NCBI GenBank assembly: GCA_019359035.1 | Contig: JAHHIC010000048.1 | Location: 1-64,000, forward strand | Direction of reading: 5' to 3' | From: Scytonematopsis contorta HA4267-MV1 | GTDB taxonomy: Bacteria > Cyanobacteriota > Cyanobacteriia > Cyanobacteriales > Nostocaceae | DNA length: 64,000 nucleotides | In this document: piece after piece, positions 1 through 9,086 of the stretch | Numbering within the stretch: position 1 is the first letter of the stretch | Layout of the letters: the number at the start of each line of letters is the position of its first letter | Notes under the pieces: model-generated | The model's input: only the letters and a program-made list of their open reading frames with translations | Database searches by the model: none | Told to the model about the DNA's origin: nothing | Program-made: the position numbers and the translations under genes

Positions 1-46
1 TTTTGTCTTGCTCAGGAGTGAGAAATACCCTTAAACGAGCGCCCAT
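1..46 (-). mobile_element. N-terminus of a transposase, IS630-like (truncated by window edge)
   Basis: Reverse complement reads ATG-GGC-GCT-CGT-TTA-AGG-GTA-TTT-CTC-ACT-CCT-GAG-CAA-GAC-AAA = MGARLRVFLTPEQDK, resembling the N-terminus of cyanobacterial IS630-family transposases. Only 15 codons are visible. Confidence 0.5.
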
Positions 47-149
47 ATTTCAGTCACCTCGGCAGATACATTCTACGTATTTATTTATCTTTACATAGTT
101 TGGTTTTTTCGCGCCGACTTACTTACCACTTGAAGTGAGTTCTCGTTTA

Positions 150-432
150 TCACTCGGTCAATTGTAGTACAATCTTGCCTCGCATTCCTCCCTTTTCTAA
201 ACGTTGATGAGCTTGAATTATGTCACTCCAAGGCAAAATAGAATCAATTACTGGTCGAATTTGGTAGCGTTTCAATCCGTAGATATCATCACTTGTGCTT
301 TCTATACGATTTGGTAAAACGACGGTTTCAACATTGATTACTTGTATTGTTGTACTTTCAATCCACTGATTTGCAGCACTAACAACCTCAGAGAAAAATT
401 CATACTCAGCCTGAATATCCTCTAGACTTCCA
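150..432 (-). pseudogene. C-terminal remnant of a zinc-type alcohol dehydrogenase/quinone oxidoreductase, joined to an unrelated upstream fragment
   Basis: Reverse-strand reading ...DIYGLKRYQIRPVIDSILPWSDIIQAHQRLEKGGMRGKIVLQLTE-stop. The LPWSDIIQAHQRLEKGGMRGKIVL tail is typical of MDR-family C-termini. There is no start codon in frame and the N-terminal catalytic domain is absent. Confidence 0.6.
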
Positions 433-436
433 CATT

Positions 437-464
437 GTAGAGACGCGATTAATCGCGTCTCTAC
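437..464. repeat. Perfect 28-bp palindrome gtagagacgcgatt/aatcgcgtctctac
   Basis: Exact 14-bp inverted repeat. A related hairpin is at 8437-8466. Confidence 0.9.
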
Positions 465-527
465 GTAACGTGGTAATTATGGGTAATTAACCGGACATGA
501 CATAAAATGTTACTAAGATGCGACCTT

Positions 528-851
528 TTAGGTTATATAAAAAACTTGTTCAACAGGAATTTTGATGTTGTCAGGAAGGATTTGTACTTCCTTGTAGACA
601 ACATTAGTATCTTCGTTATAACGTGCTTCTTCCACTGTAATAACTTGCGGAACTATACCTTTTGGTGGCTCAACAATGTAACGTAGTTGAAGTATTCCTG
701 GAGGTTCGGTTCCAACCTCTACTTGCTCTAACTTAACCGAATAGCCATCACTAGGAAATGTGCATTTACCAGTGACATGCAGTGTGGGGTTACTTCCGGG
801 CATAGTATCGTACCAAGCATTCCAATCGCATTGAGATTTTTTTGTAGTCAT
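528..851 (-). CDS. Hypothetical protein, 107 aa
   Basis: Intact ORF with its own conserved promoter (1045-1105) and a leader of about 190 nt. No family recognised. Confidence 0.65.
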   Translation of the reverse strand: MTTKKSQCDWNAWYDTMPGSNPTLHVTGKCTFPSDGYSVKLEQVEVGTEPPGILQLRYIVEPPKGIVPQVITVEEARYNEDTNVVYKEVQILPDNIKIPVEQVFYIT

Positions 852-1044
852 GATTGTTTCTCCTGTTTAAGGTTAAATTTGGAAAATGTAATGAGTGGAT
901 AACTAAATCAGATATCCTTTTCTCATTCTTAATTAAATTTACTTGTTGACAAAAATCTGATTATGTAAGTCAGACTTTTTTGTGTTCTTTTGTGTTTCTT
1001 CTGATAGTGCTAGCTGCATTAGACTTTTGTCTTTCCTACTTTGC

Positions 1045-1105
1045 AGTATACTGAGTTTTAATGCTTGGCTTCTTTCAGATTCTTATGCTGATTTGTCAAA
1101 TTCTT
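1045..1105 (-). promoter_or_regulatory. AraC-type direct-repeat promoter, copy A
   Basis: Boxes tcagattctt (1075-1084) and tcaaattctt (1096-1105), 21 bp apart. agtata at 1045-1050 is TATACT on the minus strand, 30 bp (start to start) from box 1. Confidence 0.8.
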
Positions 1106-1161
1106 ATGCTGATTTGTCACCGAAATAGCCGCGAAGGTATTGAGTAAATCACAAAGGCTAA

Positions 1162-3405
1162 TTAGAACAATTTCGGCTTCACATCCAACCCTGTCCAGTG
1201 AGCGGCAAAAGCCCACATATCCGCCGTTTCGTCGATGATCTTGTCGATGGGCTTGCCTGACCCATGTCCCGCACGCGTCTCAATGCGGGCAAGGAGCGGC
1301 TTGGCGCCAATCTCCGCCGCCTGGAGCGCAGCCACATATTTGAAAGTGTGACCCGGCACCACGCGATCGTCGGTGTCGGCAGTGGTGGCGAGAATTGCGG
1401 GATATGCCTTACCAGATTGAATGTTGTGATACGGCGAATAGTTCAAGAGGTTACGGAAATCCGCTTCCCGTGCTGGAGACCCAAACTCGTCTACCCATGT
1501 TTTCCCGCTCGTGAACTGGTCGAAGCGGAGCATATCCATCACACCAACCCCAGGCAGCGCGGCAGCGAACAGATCCGGTCGCTGATTGACCACCGCGCCG
1601 ATTAGGAGTCCACCATTCGACGCGCCCTGAATTGCCAGTCCGTTTTGAGACGTGATGCCCTGCGCCTTCAGATACTCGCCCGCTGCGATGAAATCATCGA
1701 AGACGTTTTGCTTGTTCTGACGACGACCTGCTTCGTGCCATGCCTTGCCATATTCGGAGCCGCCGCGAATGTTAGCAACAGCATACACTCCACCCTGTTC
1801 GACCCACCCCAGCGACGCTGGCAAGAATTCGGGAAGCATGGGGATGCCATAGCCTCCATAGGCATGGAGTAGGGTCGGTGCAGCTGCGGTCACATCCTTG
1901 CGTCGGACGATAAACATGGGGATACGAGTGCCATCCTTCGATTTGTAGAACCGCTGTTCGACCGCGATCCGATTGAAGTCGAGCGCTACCTTGGGTTGTG
2001 CCCACACCCGCGCCGTATTGCTGGCAACATCGTATCGATAGATTATGCCTGGAGTGTTGTAGCTAGTGAAGATGAAGAAGGTTTCTGGGTCATCCGGGTC
2101 GCTCTTAAAACCGCCAGCAGTGCCGATACCGGGCAGTTTCACCATACCATCAGCTTTGCCATCCAGCGTATAGCGTCGAATGGACGTCTTCACGTCAACC
2201 CACTGGGAGAGGAACAACCGCCCGCTGACCAGCGAGACATTGCCCAGAATTGAATCCTGCTCCGGCACCACATCCGCGATCGCTGGATCGGTCTCGGCGA
2301 TGTCCATTGTCACCACCTTGCGGCGTGGCGCGTCCTTAGTGGTTTTGAGAAAGAACTTTGTACCCACATTGCCGACGACGGTCCATTCATCGTCGAGCGT
2401 ATCGACCAGCTTGCGAGGTTTCCAGTCGGCACTCTGGAGATCCACCACGGTCAGTTTGTTGCCAATCGAAGTGGGCGTGGAAACGATCATGAGGTAACGC
2501 CCGTCTTCGGTGATGTCGAAGTAATGCCCCAGGGTCGGCTGATCTGGAGTTGCATAAACCAGCCGATCCTGTACTTGGGGTGTGCCGATCGCGTGAAAAT
2601 AAACGGCATGGTTGGCTACTACCGCTTGGAATGCGCTGCCCTGCTTCGGTTCAGGGAAACGGGCGTAGAAAAAGCCGGAGCCGTCCTTAGCCCATGCGAT
2701 GGTGAAGCTGAACCTCACCCATTTGACTTCATCGTCGAGTACCTTGCCCGTGTCTACGTCCAGCACCCGGATCGTGCGCCAGTCGCTGCCGCCATCCTGC
2801 ACCGCATAAACCACGCGCTTACCGTCGTCGGATGCTGACCATTCAGCTAGCGCAGTTGCCCCGTCTTTTGACCAACGGTTGGGATCGATGAGCACACGCC
2901 CTACGCCATCCACGCTGTCCCGGACATAGAGAACTCGTTGGTTCTGAAGTCCAGAATTATGGAGGTAGAAATATCGTCCGCCCTGTTTGATCGGAATCGA
3001 AAATTGCTCATAGTTGTACAACTGCTTGAGTCGATCCTTGAAGATATCTCGACCTGGCAGCATATTGAGATGAGCGTTGGTGACTTTGTTCTGCGATTCG
3101 ACCCAGGCAGCGACTTCTTTATCATTGCGGACATCGTTTTCTAGCCAGCGATAGGGGTCAGCGATTGTCTGCCCGAAAAGCTTCTCGACGGCATCAACCC
3201 GCTTGGTTTCAGGATAGGTGATTGTAGGCATTATTGTTGTAGACATTGTTTTGGACTCTGTGCAGGCGGAGGCGAAATGGGTAGTAAACAATAGCGTGAG
3301 AGCGAAAAGGGCTGCGTGGCGCAGCGGTATCTTTTGAAACGAGAGTCGAAATCCAAAGAGGTCGAACTCCGATACTTTTTGTCGTGATTTTACACTTTTG
3401 ATCAT
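1162..3405 (-). CDS. Prolyl oligopeptidase family serine peptidase (S9A-like), exported or lipoprotein-like N-terminus
   Basis: N-terminal YPETKRVDAVEKLFGQTIADPYRWLEN, nucleophile motif GASNGG, C-terminal DDRVVPGHTFKY and ETRAGHGSGKP. Hydrophobic N-terminus ending ...FASAC. Clearly GC-richer than its neighbours. Confidence 0.93.
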   Translation of the reverse strand: MIKSVKSRQKVSEFDLFGFRLSFQKIPLRHAALFALTLLFTTHFASACTESKTMSTTIMPTITYPETKRVDAVEKLFGQTIADPYRWLENDVRNDKEVAAWVESQNKVTNAHLNMLPGRDIFKDRLKQLYNYEQFSIPIKQGGRYFYLHNSGLQNQRVLYVRDSVDGVGRVLIDPNRWSKDGATALAEWSASDDGKRVVYAVQDGGSDWRTIRVLDVDTGKVLDDEVKWVRFSFTIAWAKDGSGFFYARFPEPKQGSAFQAVVANHAVYFHAIGTPQVQDRLVYATPDQPTLGHYFDITEDGRYLMIVSTPTSIGNKLTVVDLQSADWKPRKLVDTLDDEWTVVGNVGTKFFLKTTKDAPRRKVVTMDIAETDPAIADVVPEQDSILGNVSLVSGRLFLSQWVDVKTSIRRYTLDGKADGMVKLPGIGTAGGFKSDPDDPETFFIFTSYNTPGIIYRYDVASNTARVWAQPKVALDFNRIAVEQRFYKSKDGTRIPMFIVRRKDVTAAAPTLLHAYGGYGIPMLPEFLPASLGWVEQGGVYAVANIRGGSEYGKAWHEAGRRQNKQNVFDDFIAAGEYLKAQGITSQNGLAIQGASNGGLLIGAVVNQRPDLFAAALPGVGVMDMLRFDQFTSGKTWVDEFGSPAREADFRNLLNYSPYHNIQSGKAYPAILATTADTDDRVVPGHTFKYVAALQAAEIGAKPLLARIETRAGHGSGKPIDKIIDETADMWAFAAHWTGLDVKPKLF

Positions 3406-3592
3406 GTTAATTACTTATGTAATAGAATGCTTGTCCGTAAATGCTTAGGTTAAAAGTAGTTAAACAAAATTAATTGGGTATGGCTCTTTTAAGAAGACAT
3501 TTAGACATTTTTATATTGGTATAAAAGCTGAAGTTAATATAGAGCAATTATTACCAGCTTTAGCTTCTAAAAAGACGTTTTATCGTTCCTTG

Positions 3593-3653
3593 AGTGTAAT
3601 TAGTTCTAACGCTCAATTTCTTTCAGATTCTTGCAAAAATTTATCAGATTCTT
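3593..3653 (-). promoter_or_regulatory. AraC-type direct-repeat promoter, copy B (upstream of the prolyl oligopeptidase)
   Basis: Boxes tcagattctt at 3623 and 3644 (21-bp period). agtgta at 3593-3598 = TACACT (-10) on the minus strand. Confidence 0.85.
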
Positions 3654-3722
3654 ATGGTAAGGCGCGAATCATTTGAAGGTGTCACTCAGATTTTTACAAT
3701 GCTTCGTCAAATTTTGATAGTG

Positions 3723-4685
3723 TTACCGAACCTGCTTTGGTGTTATTCCGGTGAGACGCTTGAACTGTTGCGTTAAATGACTTTGACTGGAAAAGCCTAC
3801 TTGTAAGGCAATATCCGCAATTGCTATATCCGTTTTCGATAGCATCAACTTTGCACGCTCTACTCGCTGTTGAATCACGTACTGGTGCGGAGAAGTCCCT
3901 GTTGCACGTTTAAACAAGCTAGCAAAGTAAGTAGGGCTAATATTGATAACTTGTGCAATTTGAAAGAGTGATAAATCTTGGTCAAGATGAGTGTGAATAT
4001 ACTCAATTGCTTGCTGTAACTGGAGATTAGTTAAGCCTCTGTTCCCAGATGTAATGGTTTTTGTGAAGGTAGAATAGTGTCGTAGCAAATGAATAACTAA
4101 CATCTGGGTCAACGATTCGACATACAGCTGCCCCATAATACCATTTGATTGCAACTCAGCATGTAGAAGCATGGCGATTTGATGAAGTTGTAAATCTTGC
4201 CGATCAAAACAAGTTACGAGGTCAAACCGTTGTGGATCAATTTCGTCAGCTTCAGCTGCTTGTTCGATCAACTTTGGTTTTAAGCAAATGTGTAGCGGAG
4301 AGCAGATAGCACCCTCGGAATGCCGACACCAGTAGCTCGGTTGTCCAGCAGGAACCAAGAAACAGTTCCCATTGTAACGGATTGATTCATGCAGACGATC
4401 ATCACGTTTTTGAAGCAAAGGTGCAGGGTTTCCCAGGTGTAAGTTGAGCCAATGATCCGATACGGCAGGAACTTCTATTTCAAACGATGTAGAAGAACTT
4501 TGGCACTGCTCAACCAAAATCCCATTCCAGTTCATTTGTCGGCTGGAGAGCATTGGAGATTGATTTAATCCCAAGGATTCATTCAGCCGTTGGTTAAGCT
4601 CGAACGCTTTAACAAAGTTTTTCATCACAGCTTTTGCTAGGAGTGCATTTGATTTATCTGTTTGATGTACTGCTACCACTCTCAA
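3723..4685 (-). CDS. AraC-family transcriptional regulator
   Basis: C-terminal double HTH: LSLFQIAQVINISPTYFASLFKRATGTSPHQYVIQQRVERAKLMLSKTDIAIADIALQVGFSSQSHLTQQFKRLTGITPKQ. Confidence 0.95.
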   Translation of the reverse strand: MRVVAVHQTDKSNALLAKAVMKNFVKAFELNQRLNESLGLNQSPMLSSRQMNWNGILVEQCQSSSTSFEIEVPAVSDHWLNLHLGNPAPLLQKRDDRLHESIRYNGNCFLVPAGQPSYWCRHSEGAICSPLHICLKPKLIEQAAEADEIDPQRFDLVTCFDRQDLQLHQIAMLLHAELQSNGIMGQLYVESLTQMLVIHLLRHYSTFTKTITSGNRGLTNLQLQQAIEYIHTHLDQDLSLFQIAQVINISPTYFASLFKRATGTSPHQYVIQQRVERAKLMLSKTDIAIADIALQVGFSSQSHLTQQFKRLTGITPKQVR

Positions 4686-4825
4686 ATTTTATTGCAAAAG
4701 TTTTATATCAGCTATCAATAATAGTATGTAGTTGATAAGGCAAAGCATATTATTTTTATAATCCATAATGGACAAAGCTTTCAGCAATTATTTAATTTTG
4801 TTAAAAAGAAGCAATCGACCTCAAC

Positions 4826-4998
4826 AATTAAAAATTCAAAATTCAAAATTCAAAATTTAAGAATGGGTAATTTTGAATTTATTAATTTAGAGGGCGATAC
4901 TTCGACAATTAAAAATTAAAAATTAAAAATTAAAAATTTAAGAATGAGGTAATTTTGAATTTTGCATTTTGCATTTTGAATTTTTAATTTTGAATTGA
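4826..4998. repeat. Heptanucleotide short tandem repeats (aaaattc / aaaatta), STRR-like, in palindromic arrangement
   Basis: Runs of attcaaa and attaaaa followed by the complementary aattttgaatttt runs. Confidence 0.85.
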
Positions 4999-5149
4999 TG
5001 TGACTTGCATGACTGTTTACATAAGTTCAAATTCGTCAATTTCTATAGGTTCTCTTATCGGGAATGCAGGGCGAGGAACTGAGAACCAGGGTAGAAGGCA
5101 GAAAGCGTACCCTGCGTTATAGATTCTGTATGCATAAACACCACCAACA

Positions 5150-6508
5150 TTAAATGTCAGATATAGGAATGCCAAGCTGTAAAAGGTTTCCCCATAACAC
5201 TCTTAGAGAAATTCTAGGGTGCATCAAGCTATAAGGCGAAGCCATCAAGTTCGACACCTGCAAAAATGCGATCGCCACTACTCGATCTGTTCGAGCAGCA
5301 ACGTGCAACTTACTCATATACCAGTTGAGAAAGCGTACCATCGGGCTTCCCGCACCTGCCATCTGGGTAATCCGCAGATCGTTGTTCACAGATATGCTCC
5401 AAGCGATGTCTACTACCTTAGCCGCCTCCTTGAAGAAACGTGCTTGCAGATTTTGGCTACCTAGATTGAGGCAATTTTGCAAAGCGAGGGACTCAAGGGC
5501 AGCAACCGTCATACCTTGACCGTAGATAGGGTTAAAGCTGCAAATTGCATCGCCAAAAACCAAATAATTTTCGGGAAAACTCGCCATTCCTTCATAATGG
5601 TGGCGTTGGTTGCTTGGAAACTTATAGGGCAAAAGTTCTGAGAGGGGTTCAGCATCTTTGATGACTTCGTAGATTTCCTGAGCAGGTATAGACTTGGCAA
5701 ATTCAAGGAAGCCTTTTTCGTCTCTTGGTGCGCGATCGCCGAGATAGCCACCAATGGTGACAATCCAGCGATCACCTTCTTGAGCCAAGATTACTCCATA
5801 GCGCCAGTTGGGGAGGGAAGGTGAGATGTTTGTTAATAAATCCCCTTGGAGGTGTTCTGGTTGGCGGCGATAGATGCGAGTCATATAGCTGATGCCTACA
5901 TGTACCTGTTCCTCTTGAGGCTTTTCATAGCCAAGTTTCTCTAGCCAGACAGGGCTTTGGGATCTCCGCCCCGTCGCATCTACCACCAAATCGGCGTTTT
6001 GTGTTGACTCAAAACTCCCATCAGATGGATGATGGGTAAAGCGCACCCCGACAATGCGAGTCTGATCGGGAGTTGTCAGCAGCCCCAGGACATGACAATT
6101 CTCAATTATCTTGATATTCGGCAAAGACAACAGACGTTTGCGTACTTGAGCTTCGAGTAAGGGACGACTGATCAACAGCATATTTAGATTGCTTTGGCTT
6201 TTTTGGTATAAATATCCTCCGTTAGTAAACCAACGTGTTTGTTGTAATAAATCCGCCGATAGCGCTCCCTGTGCCTTGAGTTCTTGTGTGATGCCAGGGA
6301 AAAGCTGCTCGATAACCTCTCGACCCCTCGATAATAGTCCGTGTGCGTGGCGATCCTGAGGTACTCCCTGGCGATTCTTGCCTGGGTTAGGGAGAATATC
6401 GCGCTCCAGGACTGTTACCTGCTGGTAATAATCTGCTAATGCCCTCGCTACCAGCAGTCCGCCCATGCTTGCCCCAATGACAATTGCTTGTTGAGCGATC
6501 TTTTTCAT
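5150..6508 (-). CDS. FAD-dependent monooxygenase/oxidoreductase (squalene epoxidase/PHBH-like fold)
   Basis: N-terminal AIVIGASMGGLLVARALADYYQQVTVLERD (Rossmann GxGxxG-like), LVVDATGRRS, and YLVFGDAICSFNPIYGQGMTVAALE (GD motif). Confidence 0.88.
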   Translation of the reverse strand: MKKIAQQAIVIGASMGGLLVARALADYYQQVTVLERDILPNPGKNRQGVPQDRHAHGLLSRGREVIEQLFPGITQELKAQGALSADLLQQTRWFTNGGYLYQKSQSNLNMLLISRPLLEAQVRKRLLSLPNIKIIENCHVLGLLTTPDQTRIVGVRFTHHPSDGSFESTQNADLVVDATGRRSQSPVWLEKLGYEKPQEEQVHVGISYMTRIYRRQPEHLQGDLLTNISPSLPNWRYGVILAQEGDRWIVTIGGYLGDRAPRDEKGFLEFAKSIPAQEIYEVIKDAEPLSELLPYKFPSNQRHHYEGMASFPENYLVFGDAICSFNPIYGQGMTVAALESLALQNCLNLGSQNLQARFFKEAAKVVDIAWSISVNNDLRITQMAGAGSPMVRFLNWYMSKLHVAARTDRVVAIAFLQVSNLMASPYSLMHPRISLRVLWGNLLQLGIPISDI

Positions 6509-6700
6509 AGTTGGTTCCTCCAGTTTTTTTCAGAGACGTTTTGTGAGAAACAAAGTATAAATACAAACTTTTGTCTTGGTTTTATACGAAAGATAAGACC
6601 GATGTAGATGAACGAAGGCAGATGGTAAATACTTTTATAAGGCAAATCTAACTGATCTGTTAATGGCAGTATGGAATTCTCCTTTTCTTATCTAGCTTGA

Positions 6701-6761
6701 GTATAATTAGTTCCAACACTCACCTTCTTTCAGATTCTTACAATAATTTATCAGATTCTTA
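6701..6761 (-). promoter_or_regulatory. AraC-type direct-repeat promoter, copy C (upstream of the FAD monooxygenase)
   Basis: Boxes tcagattctt at 6731 and 6752 (21 bp). agtata at 6701-6706 = TATACT on the minus strand. Confidence 0.85.
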
Positions 6762-6830
6762 TGGAAATACTTTTCCCAAAAATATGATTGGCAAAAAGAC
6801 TTCAGCTACCGTTAATTAATTTCGGCACTA

Positions 6831-8375
6831 TCAGCCTGCGGCTTTAATTAAATCGGCTGCCTTTTCACCAATCATTATAGTGGCTGCGTTTGTATGTCCC
6901 GTGATTAAAGTTGGCATAATCGAGGCATCCACGACTCGCAAGCCTTCAACTCCGTATACTCGTAGTTCGGGGTCTACGACTGCCATTTGGTCAATACCCA
7001 TTTTGCAGGTGCCAACGGCATGATTGCCTGGGCTACAAATTTCTCGGATGTACGCTTCAAAGGCTTCATCACTTTGAACCTGGGAACCTGGTGCAATTTC
7101 CTCACCACGAAACTCGTCAAAAGCATTTTCTTCAAATAATTGGCGGATTAATTTAACTCCAGCAGTTAGAAGACGCACATCGGATTGATTTTGCAGATAG
7201 TTCAACCGAATTATTGGTTTATCTTGAGGGTCAGGTGTTCTTTTAGCATTACCTTTGGTACGTCGCAAACTGACACTGCCAATATTGTGAGGACGCATCA
7301 ACATGACTGAACCGATGAATCCTGAAGCACAGTAGTAAGAGCTAGGAACTGCTTCATGAATTGGAGAAAACATAATCTCTAAATCTGGCGCCACGTCTAA
7401 ATTTCCCTCGCTATGCAAAAACAATCCAGCTTCAGTTCCACTACTAGTTATCGCCAAGTCTATGTTCTGAGTTGACATATATGCTACAGGAACAACGATA
7501 TGATCTTGCAAGTTTTTACCTACCCCAGGTAGATCAACCACAACAGAAATGTCCCTTGCTTGCAAGGATTTCGCATTCCCAATACCTGATTGCAGCAGCA
7601 GTTTGGGCGAATTAATTGTGCCTGCACTTAAAATTACTTCTTGGTTAACCCTGACTTGGTGCAATTTTCTCTCATGTAGATATTCCACCCCAACCGTGCG
7701 GGCACCTTCAAACAACAACCGAGTTACCAACGCTCCGGTTGTAACAGTCAAATTAGGGCGCCAAAAAATGGGTGAGACAAAAGCATTTGCAGCACTATGG
7801 CGCTTGCTATCTTTGATGTTTAACTGAAACAGCCCTACTCCTCTCTGCTTAATAGCATTGAAATCAGGATTATAGTCATATCCCAGTAACACACACGCCT
7901 CTACAAATCGTTGGGAAATGGTAGCAGGCGTCTCTATGTCGGTAACGTTTAACTCCCCATTAACACCGTGGTATTCGTTGGCACCGCGCTCGTAATGCTC
8001 AGATTTTTTGAAGTAGGGCAAAACATCCTGATAACTCCAACCGAAGTTGCCCAATGACTGCCAGTGGTCATAATCGTGAGAATTCCCTCGCACATAGAGC
8101 ATGTTATTAATCGAACTACTGCCACCCAAGACTTTGCCACCAGAATAAAACATTTTACGATTATCTAGGTATGGTTCTGGTTCAGAGAAATAGCCCCAAT
8201 CAATCTCAGACCCGATTAATTTTAGGCACTCTACTGGAATTTTAATTTCCGGTTTGGTATCCGGGTTTCCAGCTTCTAGTAACAAAACAGTTGTTTGACG
8301 GTCTTTGGTCAGACGATTAGCAACAACGCAACCAGCCGAACCTGCACCAATCACAACGTAGTTATATTGAGTCAT
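6831..8375 (-). CDS. GMC-family oxidoreductase (choline/alcohol dehydrogenase-like)
   Basis: N-terminal NYVVIGAGSAGCVVANRLT, GGSSSINNMLYVRG, SAGTINSPKLLLQSGIG, and C-terminal GNHAVGTCKMG...LRVVDASIMPTLITGHTNAATIMIGEKAAD. Confidence 0.95.
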   Translation of the reverse strand: MTQYNYVVIGAGSAGCVVANRLTKDRQTTVLLLEAGNPDTKPEIKIPVECLKLIGSEIDWGYFSEPEPYLDNRKMFYSGGKVLGGSSSINNMLYVRGNSHDYDHWQSLGNFGWSYQDVLPYFKKSEHYERGANEYHGVNGELNVTDIETPATISQRFVEACVLLGYDYNPDFNAIKQRGVGLFQLNIKDSKRHSAANAFVSPIFWRPNLTVTTGALVTRLLFEGARTVGVEYLHERKLHQVRVNQEVILSAGTINSPKLLLQSGIGNAKSLQARDISVVVDLPGVGKNLQDHIVVPVAYMSTQNIDLAITSSGTEAGLFLHSEGNLDVAPDLEIMFSPIHEAVPSSYYCASGFIGSVMLMRPHNIGSVSLRRTKGNAKRTPDPQDKPIIRLNYLQNQSDVRLLTAGVKLIRQLFEENAFDEFRGEEIAPGSQVQSDEAFEAYIREICSPGNHAVGTCKMGIDQMAVVDPELRVYGVEGLRVVDASIMPTLITGHTNAATIMIGEKAADLIKAAG

Positions 8376-8436
8376 GGGATTAGCAAATAAAACCAGAATT
8401 TCCTGTGAAGAATATTACATGGAAACATAGAAACAC

Positions 8437-8466
8437 GTAGAGACGCGAGGAACATCGCGTCTCTAC
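8437..8466. repeat. Hairpin repeat gtagagacgcga-ggaaca-tcgcgtctctac
   Basis: 12-bp inverted repeat of the same family as 437-464. It lies inside the long leader of the GMC gene. Confidence 0.9.
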
Positions 8467-8682
8467 ACAGAGAAAGGAATAAACCACCAACACACAAAAA
8501 TATTAAGACGAGAGAACACACCAAAACTTTTGATAAGTAGGTGGGTAAAAATAAATCACTCTAGGTTTGTAGTTGCGCTGTCTTCACCAAGGCTTCACCA
8601 CGGTTGTGATTCGTCAATTTTACATTTGTTTACATACAACAGTTTATTTTCGCCTACCTATTTATGAACAATTACTTATATA

Positions 8683-8743
8683 AGTGTACTAAGTCCCAAT
8701 GCTTGACTGCTTTCAAATTCTTATTGCAATTTGTCAGATTCTT
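8683..8743 (-). promoter_or_regulatory. AraC-type direct-repeat promoter, copy D (upstream of the GMC oxidoreductase)
   Basis: Boxes tcaaattctt at 8713 and tcagattctt at 8734 (21 bp). agtgta at 8683-8688 = TACACT on the minus strand. Confidence 0.82.
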
Positions 8744-8894
8744 ATGATAGATTGCGAGCTTGTGCGTGGTGTGACTTCAGTCAGGCACTTAAACTGTTAC
8801 TTAAGAAGGTAGAAGGTATCTATGCTGGGGCAGCTATGATTCCCCATAAATAAATTTTTCAATTACAGTATGTTAAAACCTAACATGTCACATC

Positions 8895-8928
8895 AATTCA
8901 AAATTCAAAATTCAAAATTCAAAATTGC
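8895..8928. repeat. Heptanucleotide STRR (aattcaa)n
   Basis: attcaaaattcaaaattcaaaattcaaaatt. Confidence 0.85.
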
Positions 8929-9086
8929 AATTAAGTAGGGGGGTACAAATAAAGTCAACTATGTCAACTTACGTAAAGCTCCATAAAGGCTTTAAAAATA
9001 AGGTTTTAAGCAATTTACATTTTTTAATCTAGTGGTACTTTTTCACGCTTACCTACTTAGTGCCTTGAAGAGTTTTTGGCGAAAAC

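Noticed and set aside
1070-1120. Possible third AraC box at 1117
   Set aside because: Only TCA matches (tcaccgaaat); the run atgctgatttgtca is duplicated but the box core is absent, so only two boxes are counted.
1264-2838. Several plus-strand ORFs (1264-1605, 1645-1872, 1996-2253, 2180-2497, 2524-2838) and minus-strand overlaps within the prolyl oligopeptidase gene
   Set aside because: Antisense or out-of-frame shadows of a GC-rich coding sequence; no recognisable domains and no independent promoter.
4826-4998. Regular short repeats considered as a CRISPR array
   Set aside because: 7-nt units without spacers; typical cyanobacterial STRR. No CRISPR array or cas genes seen in the window.
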